From Taenia hydatigena (lineage: Eukaryota > Platyhelminthes > Cestoda > Cyclophyllidea > Taeniidae), in NCBI GenBank assembly GCA_036345935.2, contig JADWOT020000002.1, positions 10,867,100-10,931,099 of the forward strand: 64,000 nt of DNA. The letters are read 5' to 3'. Below the pieces are notes generated by a model. The model was given only the letters and a program-made list of their open reading frames with translations, ran no database searches and was not told the DNA's origin. Below are positions 33,691 through 47,400 of the stretch, piece by piece. Position 1 is the first letter of the stretch; every line of letters starts with the position of its first letter. A program made the translations under genes and the position numbers.

Positions 33691-35040
33691 TGGTGTCTCC
33701 TTTTGCCTCCGGAGGGAGAAAAGCTGAGAAGACTGAGGTACGTATGTATGGATTGGTGATTGAGATGTTCTATTGTGGATTGAAGGTTTGTTAGCCCTAG
33801 CCCATTCGTATGAATATGTGACAGGTGCGGCGTGTTTCGCTTCAGGAAGTGTAGATTTGCTCATGTTGTTTTCACAGGTGATGGGTACATTTTGAAGTAA
33901 ATTGCCTGTTGTTGGCGGTGTCATAAGTCTTTTGAAGGGGTGGCATGCTGTCACTTAGCCTTAAGATTGGCATTAGAAGATGTAGAATGTGTAACTAGTG
34001 GGTGGTTGGGTCGGTGGGTGTGAAGCGAAAGGCGGATGCTTGTGTAAAAACGAAGACAAGATCCCTCCAACCGCTTTGTACGTGGGCATGTATGGCAAGT
34101 GGGTGAGAAGAGAGGGAGGGCCCCATACCGCCTCATTAATGTCGTAAAACCACCTACCCGCAGGGCGGCTTGAAATGTTGCTGCATTGTCACTTCAGCAC
34201 GCGGTTCCCTTAAGCAGACGTGGTAGCTAGTGCCACCACTAAGCAACCGTGTGGAGTTGAATGATATGCTGATGGAACCAACCAGATGAGATAAGGATTA
34301 TTGTGGGAGATTTGTTCGTTGAACGCCATTCAACAATATCTGTTGGTGTGCCCGCATTCTTTTGTATCTTATACCTTTGGCAAAAGTTGTGATGGTCTGC
34401 TGGCGTCACAACTGCCTTGTTGGCATGGCATCCATACCTTCCTGGACTTGTCGACATCGGTCTTTAAACAGAGTGAGTTTGACAGGTGCACATTGTGATA
34501 CAGGTATGTAATCGAAATATTAAATCAGAAATAACATGAAAGGTTTTCTATGTCAGACTTGTCACGATGAAAATGGGATGAAGGCTTTAGCTATGGGAGC
34601 ACCAATTGTTTTTCAGAGTCCAAAGTTTGTTGTGGCAAGATTAACAGAGAGTTTTGCTTAAAAATTAGCTTCATTACTTGTGTGTGGTTGAGATTTGAGC
34701 AAATTTTTCTAAAATAAGCACGTGACGTTGCATTGTTATATGATCTGGAGACACGTAAATGTGGGCTACGGGGCTTAGAGCAAACCAAAGCGTTTAAGCT
34801 ATTCAAGAATGCGTTGATGTTTCTTCGTAGTGCTTCATAGTGGGGAAGTTTTGTCTCACAAGGCGAGGACGCGATGGCAAAGGATAAGTAGCTGATAAAT
34901 AGCAAATAGGTCTAAAGAATAAAGATACTAAAACACAACGCTTTATTCTTTGTTGTGAAGCAAAGCTGAAAAGCAGTTGAGCTATTTTATTGTGTGTAAC
35001 AATCGTGATGCAGCGTTCCAAGAATTTATTGAAAGCAAAA
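33691..35040. other. No supportable gene
   Basis: Flank of the right array. Frames of 60-107 codons on the minus strand have no recognised domain; those starting near 33.95 kb read partly into the tandem array. Confidence 0.45.
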
Positions 35041-35152
35041 GTAGGCATAATACTAGGGTAGAAAATACAAACATGTCCAGCAAGCAGAGGGAAAGGTCTG
35101 CTGGCATGATCGGAAGGCCGGCTCACCCGGTTAGAGCAATATGGCCACCCAA
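35041..35152 (+). repeat. Dispersed repeat R1, copy 3
   Basis: Shares ATACTAGGGTAGAAAATA, a GAGGGAAAGG-CTGCTGGCATGAT stretch and a GGCCACC end with the minus strand of 4585-4735. Opposite orientation to the other two copies. Confidence 0.6.
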
Positions 35153-38100
35153 GTCAAGGTAGCCGAAACCGGCAATCGACAAACAAAGCATTAAATGTGA
35201 GGTGTTGCAGAGAAATTAGAATATAGTAAACAAAAAGGATGAGACTAAGAAATGCGGACACAAAAGACGGGATTAAGCATGCGTGTACAAAGGGTGAAAA
35301 TTCGTTTGTTATGAAATGCTATACAAAGGGGATGGGTGACTATCGTCTGGGTAATAAGATCGGTTGCGGAAAAATGTGATTGAAACACAACATTATCGGG
35401 AGAAAAGGAAACAATGAAGTGTTTTTGTTTCATTCATAGGTGGTTTGATATGCTCGAACGGAGGAAAGGGTGGAAAGGAATGAGGGGGAGGAGAATCAAG
35501 TCATATAGGTGTCTTGATGGGATTTTGCTACCGTCTAAAATTAGTGCTCACTTCCGAACGCGGTCGGACAAATAAACGCAGCTGGTCCCTCTATCGCTGG
35601 GCTAATTATGCAATTAAACCAAAATATAACGCCATTTAAATTGAGACAATTTGCTTAAAAAATATCTTGATAACTTCTGTTCGTTAGTTAAAACTAAAAT
35701 TGCACGACGAATCACATTCCGAATCTTGAATAAGGCAGTAAGAGTAGTTTTTGATGCCCTGCCTTCTAAGCATGAGGTGTACAAGTCACAGCCACGCAGG
35801 CGCAAGTGCTGGTTATTCTAAAGGAGTATATGTCGTTGGCGGTAAGGGTTCGCGTTTCGTATGAGAGGGCAGTTCAGCCATGGGAGCTTGAAGTGCCTCA
35901 ACATCCATGGCTTCCAAGTGCTCGAGGGATGTTAGGCAGTTTGTCAAAAACGAGTTCCAATGTATTGGGGTCCCTCTTTGACAAAATTTTGCTAAAATGT
36001 TTTAATATGAGCATTAATGTAGAGGAGATTCTCAGCATCTATACCGCCTAGAAGGTTGTGAAGACTTTGCTATCTCTTGTCTATAAACTGAACGAATCTC
36101 GGAACTGGATTTAGCAAACCATCGGTACACTGAATTGAGATACTTAACACTGTTGACAAAATTATCTGCTCAACCTTGCCATTAAAGATTTTACCGGATT
36201 GGGCATATGAGCAGAGGGCTCCAAAGTCGTTGCATCAGGCCGCGTTGCATACAAGGTATCATGGCGTGATACCAAATAACATGCTTTTGATGTTGAGTAC
36301 AGTTGCGACGATCGCACCGGTTTTATATCTACCAAGATGTGCTTCAAGCATGGCAGTCTGACAATCTTTGACCTTAATGCATGTGGGCGCACACTGGAAA
36401 CGTAGCTGCATCAGTGCAGATTAAAGAAGCACTGGGTGTGCAGACAGTAGAAGCTTATTTAAGTTTGGGATGCTCAAGGGCATTGCTTGAAAGCCCAGAT
36501 CCATAGTGCACACCGAAGTGGGAGGGACTGGAATTTATAGCGCAATTGCATAAGACAATTATAGTTTTGCATACTGTGCATCATCACGTGGTCATAGCCA
36601 TGTTTAGAGATCGCATTTTCACATCTCGATCTATGATATGTGACCCTAGTGGATTAGTAGAGCTTGCTCGAGTTTTCAACACCAGTAAAGCAGTCACTAG
36701 CATGACACTGCGTCAAGTCACAAAAATCATTGTGCTTTTCATTTCCACATCCACTGAAGTAGCCGCAGTCTCTACCGCAACAACTCTGCTTACCAAGAGC
36801 TCCACTGCTCTACGCCTTCTGCATTTCGTTCTGCGAAAAGGCAGAGTTGTCAAAACCATGCCATAATTAATTGCAACAGTTGTAGTTGAAGATTCCGCCT
36901 CGTAAACCCTAGCCAGTATTTTCACCGAAGTGGCACATGGGTGACTGACACCGCGAAAATGTTGCCTGCTTCGATTAACCACAGCTACCAACGAAGGGAC
37001 AGCCGAAGACAATGGCAATGCTCAGCGAACGCATTGCTGATAAGTAATGCTTTTTGGTTATAGCGTGCTTGTTTTTAGACCACCATTGAGGTAGATTTAA
37101 GCTCTCACGCCGGCGACTCACTGGTTGACATGGTCACGCCTCACTGTTCCCCGATTTATCTGTGTGCTAGCTACAATACCCCCATCACATATGGCCTTGG
37201 AAGGTGTTACTTCTTCATGTGCCATATTATTCGTCATTTAAAATGTGTATTAGATCTGTTAGTATGCAATATGCGCCGTGGAAGCCTGTTGTTTGACTTT
37301 TTTTTGCAACTCACTAACACCCGTTTCTTCAAGAGCTCGCATGATCAATTAAATTCCGCGAATTTCGTCAAATTCAAGCGCCACAACCCTGGAAACCTAA
37401 ATGATTTGCGTAGTAGTTTATTTAGGAGACTGTTAAGAGGTTGTGGGCTGAACTTTTGAGAGAGACAAAAGAGATAGTAACGCGAGCTGTCTACAAATGA
37501 ATGTCTGGATCGACAACTCTAGCTATCATTTGACACACTCAAGAAAAGCAAACAGGTTAAAGTTGTCTTTTGCTTGCACGGATTTAATGAATGGTAAATT
37601 ATCAAAGTCGTCTTCGGGCAAAAAGATGATATGACCAAAGTGGTTTTTCCATTTGGAATACCGTAGTGCCATGTCCGATGAGGAACCCATTCGGATAAAT
37701 CACGGGCAGTCTTTGTCAGAAGGGAAATTCTTCGATTATTTGCCTTGAAAACAAAAGCAAGAGACAATCGTGTAGTTCTTCGCTGTGGATACAATTCATT
37801 AAGTTGTTGCTTTTGTAGCTAGCATGTCTGTTTGTTAGCATGCCACTCAGGCACTGAACTGTCTGTGCTGCTTTAAATGTACGCAGTGGGCAGAAGATGG
37901 TGGATTTGTTCGCATTTTGTGCTTGACGAGAACACTAGGACCCCTTCCTCAGACTTACGTACCGCAGAATGAAGCGATATGGTGATATGGCGATATGGTG
38001 GATTCTGCATGGGGAAAGAGGGCTAAGCAGTAAAATCTAATGTATGTCTAGAAGTGGCTAGAGATGTAGTCCAGGTCTAAGTTTGTCTAAGCTTTGGGAA

Positions 38101-38934
38101 GGCAATTTTTCCAACCAGAAAATCATTGGATCCAACGCAAATGCTTCGTGTTTGGATAAAGACACAAATGACATTTGCGGTGCTCTCCCTAAAGCCTTAG
38201 CTGCCCCTAGGCATAACACAGATGACATTTGCATGCAGTAAACTCATATCATCAAAAAAGGGGATAAAATTTTGCTAGCTGCTAAGCAAGTGCGTAAACA
38301 TTTCCCCGTAAAAATGCCAAATTGGGACTAACAAGTATCGTCAAGCGTGTGATAGATACCAGTCAAGCTATCCCCATCCCGCATCCACACAGACGCCAGC
38401 AGCTCTTCTGATAGGACCGGTAGGCCGATTTGTCACAGAGATGATTTGAGAGGAGGATGCAAATCCACCTGCATCGCCCTAACATGAAACCGTTGCATTG
38501 AGGAGTTTGTCTGCGACTGCGATACTACTGATGAAATTGTCAGAACAGATGAAGGTCTCCTATCACATTCCAAGCAAATTGCACACGCTGTAACATTCTG
38601 CCTACAGTTTGTTGCGATGCGACCATGCTACTACTAATTGATGGCTTGTGCTAACAAATGTGGAGAACGAACGCAGTGATTAAACTAAGAGAGTCTCTGC
38701 TAACGACTCCTCATCGGCTTAACTGCAGTTTGTGCAAAAGCTACACGTGGTGGCGGTATGGATGTAGTACAAGGTGTGACAGTTGAGGGTAAATATCCAC
38801 TATTAATCCTAAGAACGGACCACATTAGGCGCCATTTTGTGTAGTGAGCTGATGGTGGAAAGGGCTGTAATGTTTTTCCAATTGTTTGATCGGTAAGTTT
38901 CCTTCTAACATGCCTTCCTATTGAAGTTCTAATA
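35153..38934. other. No supportable gene; short 9-bp repeat near 37.98 kb
   Basis: 3.8 kb with short unsupported frames on both strands. Around 37976-38002 a GATATGG-GAT motif is repeated three times (unit 9 bp). Nothing else recognised. Confidence 0.45.
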
Positions 38935-39121
38935 GGTGATTGAAACCGAACGCAAAGAATTGCACCTTCAAAAGATTGAAAAAGACAGAAGAGTAGACTC
39001 TTCCGCTGAGCTAGATGAGCCATTTGTCAATGAGAGTCGGAATATTTTGGATTGCATCAACAAAGTAGCGGAAACAAAGCACGTCGATATTCACCAAGTA
39101 TTTTGGCCGACGGCAGTGTGA
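38935..39121 (+). other. Exon-like open frame
   Basis: Follows an acceptor-like TTCTAATAG and reads 61 codons to a stop with a hydrophilic, helix-forming composition (ETERKELHLQKIEKDRR, then a run of acidic residues and HVDIHQVF). A second acceptor-like TTTTCCAG precedes another open stretch at about 39184-39450. The family is not recognised, and no upstream exon can be assigned. Confidence 0.25.
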
Positions 39122-40239
39122 CGGACTAGCCTGAGTGCATTGAAGCACGCCAACAACGTCCTTCTCTCCATGATTGTTTTCCAGGCACTACTTAAATGCT
39201 TACAATTAAAAGAGGTGGGGATCATATGGGTGGAGAATCTGCCAATGAAGTTGAACTGCAGAACTTGCGACCCTCAGCTGCACGGAACCCAAAAGGGCAA
39301 ATTGCCATCGGCACAAGGAAAGGAACATCTTCAAAGACTCTTCCTTGTCCACAGCACAGCATTAATGATAACTTCGGGTGGACTGGCTTGTCTCCATCCT
39401 CGCCTCATGCATCGCTAATCACAGTTATCCTTTCCGTCTACGCTAAATAAGTCGTGCGTGAATTTCATTGAGCTCAACCGCATGAGCTGACGATCCCAAC
39501 ACCCCGCCAATTACATCTGCCATTGAGGACACTGCGGTAACAATTGTAGTAAAGCCATTCAAAACAAGCCCAGGTGATTACTTTGAGGTCGCCTTCCTTC
39601 ATATTCAATGATAACCTATGACAAATTCAACTCGCAGTATGTAAGTACGCCAAGCCCAAGTCCCAACTCACAAACCCACGAAAACTACAACTCTGCATGA
39701 CCACATCATATTTTTTCGTCGAACTTCACGGTCCAGGACAGTCTCGGCCGCGTCAACTCCAACTTCGATTTCACAGCACCATCACCTCCATCAAGCTCGT
39801 GGTGGTGAGTAGAAAGTGCAAACGCCCACAATATGAACCATCGATTCTCCTTCTTGCATAACCTCAACAACTCAGTCGAACCCACTTGCATTAGTCATTC
39901 ACTCTTGCACAAGCACCTACATTCTGAATCCAATGCAAGCAATGCAGCGCAGCCATCAGTGGAATAAAATCATGACCTAGCCAACGCGCAAACCAAGCAC
40001 AACTCACCGCAATCCAATTTCACAGCCGCCAAATGTTCCATAAATTGCTCTCTCATTTTGTTTGCCGCATGACCAATCGTTCGCTTTTCGTTCCACATAC
40101 ACACGCCATCTACATCCTCCAACCACTTGTGGATAGCAAATTCCACCCCCTCCTCCGCGTTCACATCCTACGCAAGCGTCGTCGTCACCAACAGCCACAA
40201 CTACTCAACTCACTATATAGAGAATATCAGCTGCACCGG
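39122..40239. other. No supportable gene apart from a weak exon candidate
   Basis: Contains the 39184-39450 open stretch mentioned with the preceding candidate. The rest has only short frames. Confidence 0.4.
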
Positions 40240-40735
40240 CTGACAGAGACAAAGGAATGAATGCGATAGAGGCGAAGGGATGGGAGGTCGTGGGCATGGA
40301 AGGAGGAAGGGTGAGAATGGGATAAGAGGATTGGAAGTGGACATTATAAGATCACACTGCATGGTTCTTTAGTGTAGCCTTAATTATTTCCTCTCTTTCT
40401 CTCATCTTTTCATGATACGATGCATTCATCTACTCATCTAGCCACTTGAGTGAGTTGAATATGAATGAGTCAGCTTGGTAGAGAGGATATAAATTTCTTT
40501 TCAACAACATACTCTAAGAGGCTAGGCACAGCTACCCCTTTTCATGCAATTAACATGGGATGCCATGTTTTGACAACGTTTGACAGTCCTGCGCAAAATA
40601 ATCTCCAGTAAATGTTAAAGTCATTTTCCACTCACCCGCCCGTGAGATTATTTACAGCCCAACGCGCCGTAGGTCGAATGGATCCGTGATTGAATCAACC
40701 GACTAGGCAGACAACCAATAGGCAACGAATATGCG
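40240..40735 (-). repeat. Dispersed repeat C, copy 1
   Basis: Reverse complement of about 52350-52775, including the stretches CACACTGCATGGTTCTTTAG, CATGATACGATGCA and CAATAGGCAACGAATA. The centre of the copy is more diverged than its ends. Confidence 0.75.
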
Positions 40736-42261
40736 GTAAGTGATATTATCGATTGTATTGATCCAACCATCGACCAAGTCCTCTTCACTGAATTACACTT
40801 TTACGTTGCCGCATTGCCATGGTCTGCTTATCAAGCATTCGCAAGTGAATGGTGCAGAATTCCACCCGAAGGGCAGCGTAAAGTCAAGTGCTGTGATGCG
40901 TAAATTTGTGAGCCTCACAACTTTGAGGTGGACGTCATTTTGGTAGCTCTGTTTATAGAAATTGGTCTTCTGATGTTGTGATGCGTCTGTGATGGTTTCG
41001 AAGTAGAAGTGCAAGTGGTGCAGTTAACTCGAAGGGACTGGCGCATTTTATCCTCACTGACCACGCGTTTTTCGCAGCTTTTGGATGGTTGCAATCTTAT
41101 TATGGTTAGTTGCATTTCGATACACTTCTCATGCACAGCGTTGCCTTCTTTGACGCCTCCACCTCTCGGTCGGAAAAGGAAAACATCACCCTGGTAGCAG
41201 TGGTGTCTTAGCACGTTACTTGCACGTAGGCCTCCTCCTTGCCGACTCTGGTCTTCTTTGTGGCTGAGTGTACCTCCCAATTGTGTAAAAATGCCTACAC
41301 GCCTACCCATAACACTGGCAGAGGTTTGGATTCGCAGTTGATGAGTAGTGCGTTGAGTAAAACTAAACGCGGCATTTTAACAGGATGTCAAACTATCGTG
41401 AAGTATTGTTAGATAAGTTGTGCAATTTTTGCAGAGCAAGTGCCCATGGTCTGATTTTATCGCAAAGTTCCTCATCCTTCGCAGCCTTCGCATAATGCCC
41501 TTTTGGTGAAAGTGTTTTGTCTGTATCCCCTCGGAAGGGGTGGTGAAATCGAAGCGCTTATTGAGGTCGGGTTGGTTGGTTAATGGTTGGGTGGCTTTGA
41601 CCGCTGCTACCGTCGCTGCCACGATATTCGAGCGACCAGTGTGGTGACTTCGGTAAGGCAACTTTTTACTGATGAAGGTTTGCCCACGTCTTTACTCTTC
41701 TCTCAGACGGTCCAGCAGTTTTAGCTTTATTTGTTCGTGAAGAAGAATGTGGCAAGGAGCACACAGCCACATCATCATCACCGCACACGTCACCTGCTAG
41801 CCATCACGTTTAAGTTTCGAGATGGGGTATCAATAGTACTGAATTGGTGCTCATCAGTCATCGCTTGACAACACTAGCATGCGAGTTGAAAATATTAGCA
41901 GGGTGGAGATTCGGGCTTGGTTCTGGCGGAAATCAATTAAGAAGTTGAAAGGAGGCACCTATCTGACACTGGTGATGAACTGATAGTCAATAAAAGGACA
42001 TTTGCCAGTTTAAAACATGCAGGTAGTGATTGCAGATAGTGGTTTACGGAATTGGCGTTGCCATCTTACTTGCTTCTGCTTTTAGACTGCATTGTGCCTA
42101 CACTCTGTCTGATCCTGACTACAACTGATCTAATCAATCGATTCGAGTCCTATTTGTTCAAGTAATCTTAGATACTCCGCTGCTGCTTTTGCTTTCTGGC
42201 TTGTTCAAGCCACCACCGAATGGGTCAGTGGCCTGTGCTCTTCTCGGCAGATGCATCGTTG
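40736..42261. other. No supportable gene
   Basis: Frames of 60-131 codons lack recognised domains. A stop-bounded plus-strand stretch at about 40736-40903 is open but has no ATG and no partner. Confidence 0.45.
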
Positions 42262-42478
42262 CTGACTCATCCGCCTTCGGTGGTTGGTTAATGGTTGTTA
42301 GATCAATACAATCGATAAGACCACCTGCTGTGTATTCGTTGCGTATTGGTTGTCTGCCTAGTCAATCGGTCTGTCCACCCACTGATCTACTCGACCCACG
42401 ACGAGTTGGGCTGCGAACAATCTCACGGGTGGGTAAGTGGAAAATGATTTTAGTAAAATGATTTTAGCATTTACTCAA
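42262..42478 (+). repeat. Dispersed repeat C, copy 2 (partial)
   Basis: Matches 52290-52495 in the same orientation: CGTTGCGTATTGGTTGTCTG, GCGAGTTGGGCTG-type and GGAAAATGATTTTAG stretches. It lacks the half carrying the CACACTGCATGG stretch. Confidence 0.75.
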
Positions 42479-42963
42479 GATTTTGATGCATAGGACTGGC
42501 AATTGCTGTAAACACATGCCCATTTTAATAGCGCATCGTCGATTGCGATATTGGTACAGCTCGGTGCACGAGTGTTTTAACTCATCTACTATGTTTTGTT
42601 AAGAAACGATTGCGTATCCATTCTCTGCGCTGTACATGAGAACCAGGCCATTTTGAGAACCAATGTTACTATTTATAAGTCCACTTCACTCATGGTCTAT
42701 TCATGTTTGCAGAGGCAATTGGCCAATATGGTGAGCAAATATGGCTGATGCGGATATCGTCAAACTTTATGATAGGTTTGTGCATTGGAAAATCTAGCAT
42801 TCGTCTGGCTATGCTTGTCTAAAAGATTGTACTTGCAAGGTAGAGCACTGACACATTCGAGTCACGATAAGTAGACGAACACCTAACCAGAAGAGCAGAG
42901 CTGGTGGTTCTGTCTCATTGATTCGCCATCATTTAAGCATCATCCGATCCACTCCTTCCTTAC
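42479..42963. other. No supportable gene
   Basis: Short unique stretch between repeats C and E; nothing recognised. Confidence 0.45.
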
Positions 42964-43940
42964 AGTTTATAGCCGGGAGGCTTAAAATATCTTTGTCCTA
43001 CAGAAGAACTACATCACTCATTCCCTAAATAACCCATAAAATCCAAATCAGGGGTAGTAGCCGAATAGCTGCCGAAAACTAGCACTTGCAAGTTAAACAC
43101 CGTAAAGAAAATCGACGTCGACACATGTTTTATATCATATAGCCACCTTGCTGAAACCGAAACATGGGCTGTTCAAGAGTTTGTAGTTGAATTCCTCACT
43201 GCGTGCGAGTCGGAAAATGTTTTTTCATTGTATTCTTAGTGGCAGAGGACGCTGCCACACCAACTTACTTATCACCAGTACTTCGTTCTGGAAAATCACG
43301 GGGCCGAATTCTAGCCTCGCTCTGAGTACTCATGATGCCAAGAGGCCCTGTGCTCCCACCTACGAACGCAGTGTTTTCCAGCGTGTGGCAGACGTGTTCC
43401 AGCCATCTTCATCTCCGGACAACATGTCACACCAAACTACACCACAATTAGTTTTCAACCCTATGTGGACAGAAATTAATACCCTAAATAATATTCCTTA
43501 TCTTGTCGCCGTTTCGGTGAACAAATGGCAAGGCCATGAAGGAGTAGGAAATAGCAGTTGCCAATGCCGACTCAGGTAGAAAGCAGCGGAGACGCGCAAA
43601 ATGCAACAATAATTATGATCGAGAATTCTTTACGATTGTGTACTACAAGAGAGAAGATAGGCCACCGAGGGTTGAGAGGGATGCCAAGGCCATGCGCGGT
43701 CGGTTCGTCGGCTCGTCATGGTTCAACGCAAGAGTTGCTCACTACCAGAAACGTGACTACATAAACGAGTCATGGAACGCTTGATGGGAAATTTATGATT
43801 AACTCAGAGAACATGACTTTACCAACCCCATTCTCAACAAGTTCATCGCATACCATACGCTTTATTATTTTCTTTTTTTAACTAAAACTGGTTTTTAATA
43901 GAAAAGCTCATTTGCCTGCCAAAAAGTTCGCCTACGAACC
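42964..43940 (+). repeat. Dispersed repeat E, copy 2
   Basis: Same-orientation partner of 16742-17722. A 130-codon frame (43187-43579) covers the region where the other copy has 96 codons, but frameshifts separate them. It abuts repeat B copy 3, whereas in the left part of the window E and B copies are 1.8 kb apart and B is flipped. Confidence 0.8.
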
Positions 43941-44009
43941 ACAACCAATAAGCTTGCAGCACTTACAACGGGCAAATCACAACACAAAGGCGAGAAAAGT
44001 GCCTTACGA

Positions 44010-44430
44010 AGTAGATGACGAACTCAATTGCACAAAATAAGGACGGCAAATATACGTGACGCTGGAAGTAGAGGTAAACACTTACTGTTGTCACTAAGAG
44101 GCAACGAAGTCAACAAGAGCACAGCCGCACTCACGGTGGAGAAAAGAAGCGAGGACAGACTCGATTTTTTGGCATTTGGGGTCCCACCGAGGGCGTAACC
44201 TTTCAAGCAAACTCCTCCACGCACATTTGCGTTGCTATGAGACTGAGGTTCACCGCCTCACGGAGAGAGAGCAAAATAAAGCGTGATGCCGAATTGGGCG
44301 ATGAGGTTCTTGATGAAAGAGTGCGACAGCTTCTCTCGGTTCCCTAATGGCGGCACTGTACAGAAGAGACGATTCCCTTACCCTCTGCAACTGAGAAACG
44401 GAGAGCAGAATGCGATCGAGATGGAGCATA
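44010..44430 (+). repeat. Dispersed repeat B, copy 3
   Basis: Inverted partner of 14560-14960. On the plus strand at about 44293-44430 it keeps the coding-like frame with M-K-E-C, R-R and Q-L-R-N signatures. Confidence 0.65.
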
Positions 44431-47049
44431 TCTCTTTTGGCTGATCTCATGCAAGACTGATGTGTGAGCAGCAGCATCGAGGTGACTGTGGTGGTGGAGG
44501 CTGAGCATATGACCGCAATTCACATGCCAGAGGGTGGAATTGATGAGCCATGCATTTGTTGCTTTTGTATTCCCTTCATATTCGTGCAGGGTGGATCGCT
44601 GACTGAGTGACTGAGTAGGAGAAAAGCATATGACGACTCATCAGTTGATAAAAGCTCCAAAACTAAATTATCCAATTGGTTCAATCATCCTTACGTTGAC
44701 CCTTCCACCCATCCATTCTCTGTTCAGTCTTCCATCCAGTCATGTGGCAAAACTAGGAGCATAAGTGAGATTTCTGGGAGATTAGAGAAAGCATTGCTTA
44801 TAACGTATGCTACTGAAGCAGGTGCCTTTTCTACGACCTTAGCAACAAACATCAATGACAGGTGAGGCGGAGGTGCAGACAGAGACGCATCGCTGGAGGA
44901 TGACGGAGAAGCAGTGGTGGTGACGTTTGCGGTACGTGAAGAACTGGCGTCATCGTGGAACGCAGCACTGCAGGCTACATAAGGTTAGGTTGCGGAGAGG
45001 CTGGAAGCAGCCCAGCGCAAAAATACTGCCTTAACTGCCGCCGTCCGGGCTGCATCGACGGTACAGAAAATGAGGCTGACAGAGACTGAAGCGGAGCCTT
45101 AATCGAGTCCACGCCATCGCCACGGAATTAGAGACGAGGGTGGCTGAGTTCCTAGTAATGACTATCGTTCTTATTTGCCTATTCATGAACCCAAGTACTT
45201 AGGAGCTTCATATCAATTTTTATTCTGTTCCCACATAACCAATAATCATCCATCATCCATCATCACTTTTCACTTTTGTACCCAACTCAACTATTTGGTT
45301 CTGTCTGCTCGATGTCGTACCGATTCTTCTGATTAAGTTATTTGGTGCCTTTGTTTTAAGTTTTCTGACCGAACTCTTGGATTAGTCGCGTGTTTTGAGG
45401 TTGGCTTAAGACTTTCCTTACAGTGATTGCGTGTACAGCGTATCCATTGATGGTGTACGTGGTTGAAGCGTGGAGATGTTAATATGCTTGAGGTTGGAAG
45501 GAGTTGATTTGTTCTAGGTATGCGTAAGTACCACTAAACCAGTCTCTTGTAGCCATCAATGAGCTCGTCCTACTGGTAGACAATGCTATAGCCACAGACA
45601 CTGAGCGCGCGTCTATCTCAAATGTCAGTGGGCAATCGTCTGCACGTTCAATGTGTGCTCACCACTTGAGAGATTCATTAGGGTGACAAGACAAAGATGA
45701 ATGCGTTTTGTGTGAAGAAAGGAGGGAGGGGCAGGAGAGGGTGAACGATCAGTGCATGACGATGAGGGTAGTGATGCAGTGGCAGTGGACTCTCCTCTAA
45801 GTGACAAACTCGGATCTTGGGACCGGTAAGCTACACCACTTTTCTCACCCCTTGGATCATGCTTGTTTTCACCCATCGTTTGGCGTCAAATTCAGTCAAA
45901 GTACGATTGACCCTTATAGAGACTGAAAGGCGATTCGATTGCATTCTTGTGTCGACCTCTTCGTCTCAATATAGCCCCATTACATTCCTCTGTTCTTTGT
46001 GCGTTGAAAGCTCACGACTAGCCTGCGCTTACCACAATGTGTCTGCAACTTGCCATACAGCGGCCAGTTCCCGCCTACTGTGAGAATTTTGTGTTTTGTA
46101 TTTTCTGAATGCAATTGCCATCGTTGGTTGTCAGTGGTCACTCTGTGATGCCTGATGGTTGCTATGTCGAGGTTACCATGTTTTGCTTTTAACTTCAAAC
46201 CGTTTGTTTTATCAAGTGCCTTTTTTTCGCCTTTTGCTTTCCTGAAAGTTCGTAATAAGTTGTATCTTAAAGCAAATGTTGTATTTTTTAATCGTGTGAG
46301 GGTATTTGCATTGTTCCGGCTTTTAAAGAGCAATCAAATTAGTCAGCTCGGTGGGTAGCGCCAGTATTGATGCTATTGTCTGAACTGCAAAACATATGGC
46401 CCATGATGGATATTCTCTTGGGCTCCTCTCTTTTTCCAAACCAGGTGTAACCATTGTGTGTTAGCACCTTCTGGTCTTCTAGGGGGAGTTGATGTGTGAG
46501 GTGGGGACCAAGAATGCATGTATGCATGGTCGGCTTTGAGGCCATCCTCGAGTTGGCTGGCAGGATCCTTATATCTCTATGACTGCAAACTGAAGGATAA
46601 CACTGGAATGTTGATGGCTTTGGAGGAAATGGAGTTTGTCAGACTTGACACGTACAGTCAGAGGACTTGAACTGGGTAGGGCAAAGGACCCACAACAGAA
46701 GGGATCTACTAAAAGGTCTGCGCAGGACTGCGGCATAGATTGCAGCAACCGCTCCTCCAAGAGCCAACTAGCAGTGACTGTTGATGACCACAACGCAACC
46801 GCATGCAACACATGCACAAACACAGTAAGAAACACAACCCATCACATGCAGCTACCACTCACGCGTAACACAGACAAATCGCCCAACCAGTCAGTCTCCT
46901 CCCAAAAAATGACGAGAAAAACGCAGATGCCCTCTACCACCTTTATCATTTTAAACGCAAACAACCCTGTTGCTAGTATGTACACCCCATGCGCACTAGG
47001 CCCAAGTAAGAATAAGAAAACCTTTTAACCTCTTTTTGTCTCCTGGTAA
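44431..47049. other. No supportable gene; GC-richer patch at 44.87-45.12 kb
   Basis: The patch at 44870-45120 has a coding-like, alanine- and glutamate-rich flavour in one frame but is interrupted by stops, so it may be a gene relic. A 130-codon plus frame at 46636-47028 has no recognised domain and an equally long shadow on the other strand. Confidence 0.4.
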
Positions 47050-47400
47050 GAGAAAGCAAAAATTCTCGCTGTAGACATTGAAGGAGCCCAGGAGGACTTC
47101 CTCATGAGCATCCTCTCCTGTGTGCATACGCAGATGCAGATGAGCCGAGCCCGTCAGCGCTGCCTTTTTGCGTCGCTAAGTGTCCAGTTGAGTAAGCTCA
47201 GCGTCATTAACAGTATTGTGCGTTTCAGAGGAGAGCTATCAGGGTGCGAATGAACAGTTGGAGACAGTAGCACCATTATCATCATTTTAATTAGTGCAAG
47301 CCTCACCCACCTTGCCGTAGTCGTCCCCCCCCCTTCAGTCGACCCTATCCTCCAGTAGGTCAAATGCACAATGTCCATTTTATTCTACCTCTCTCATGCC
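47050..47400 (+). repeat. Exon-bearing repeat D, copy 1
   Basis: Parallel to 49755-50150 in the same orientation. Its first part reads VDIEGAQEDFLMS, then MQMSRAR and RCLFAS, matching the reading of the other copy residue for residue over much of the exon. No donor equivalent to the one at 49901 follows: the frame runs on into a stop. A further short relic (about 47570-47610, ending in a GTAAGT donor) lies downstream. Likely a decayed duplicate. Confidence 0.5.

Noticed and set aside
35614..36392. LINE-type reverse transcriptase relic on the minus strand
   Set aside because: A few stretches felt RT-like, but no catalytic Y/F-x-D-D motif or continuous domain could be found.
46636..47028. 130-codon plus frame as a gene
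   Set aside because: Overlaps a long frame on the opposite strand, shows no domain and has no splice or duplicate support.
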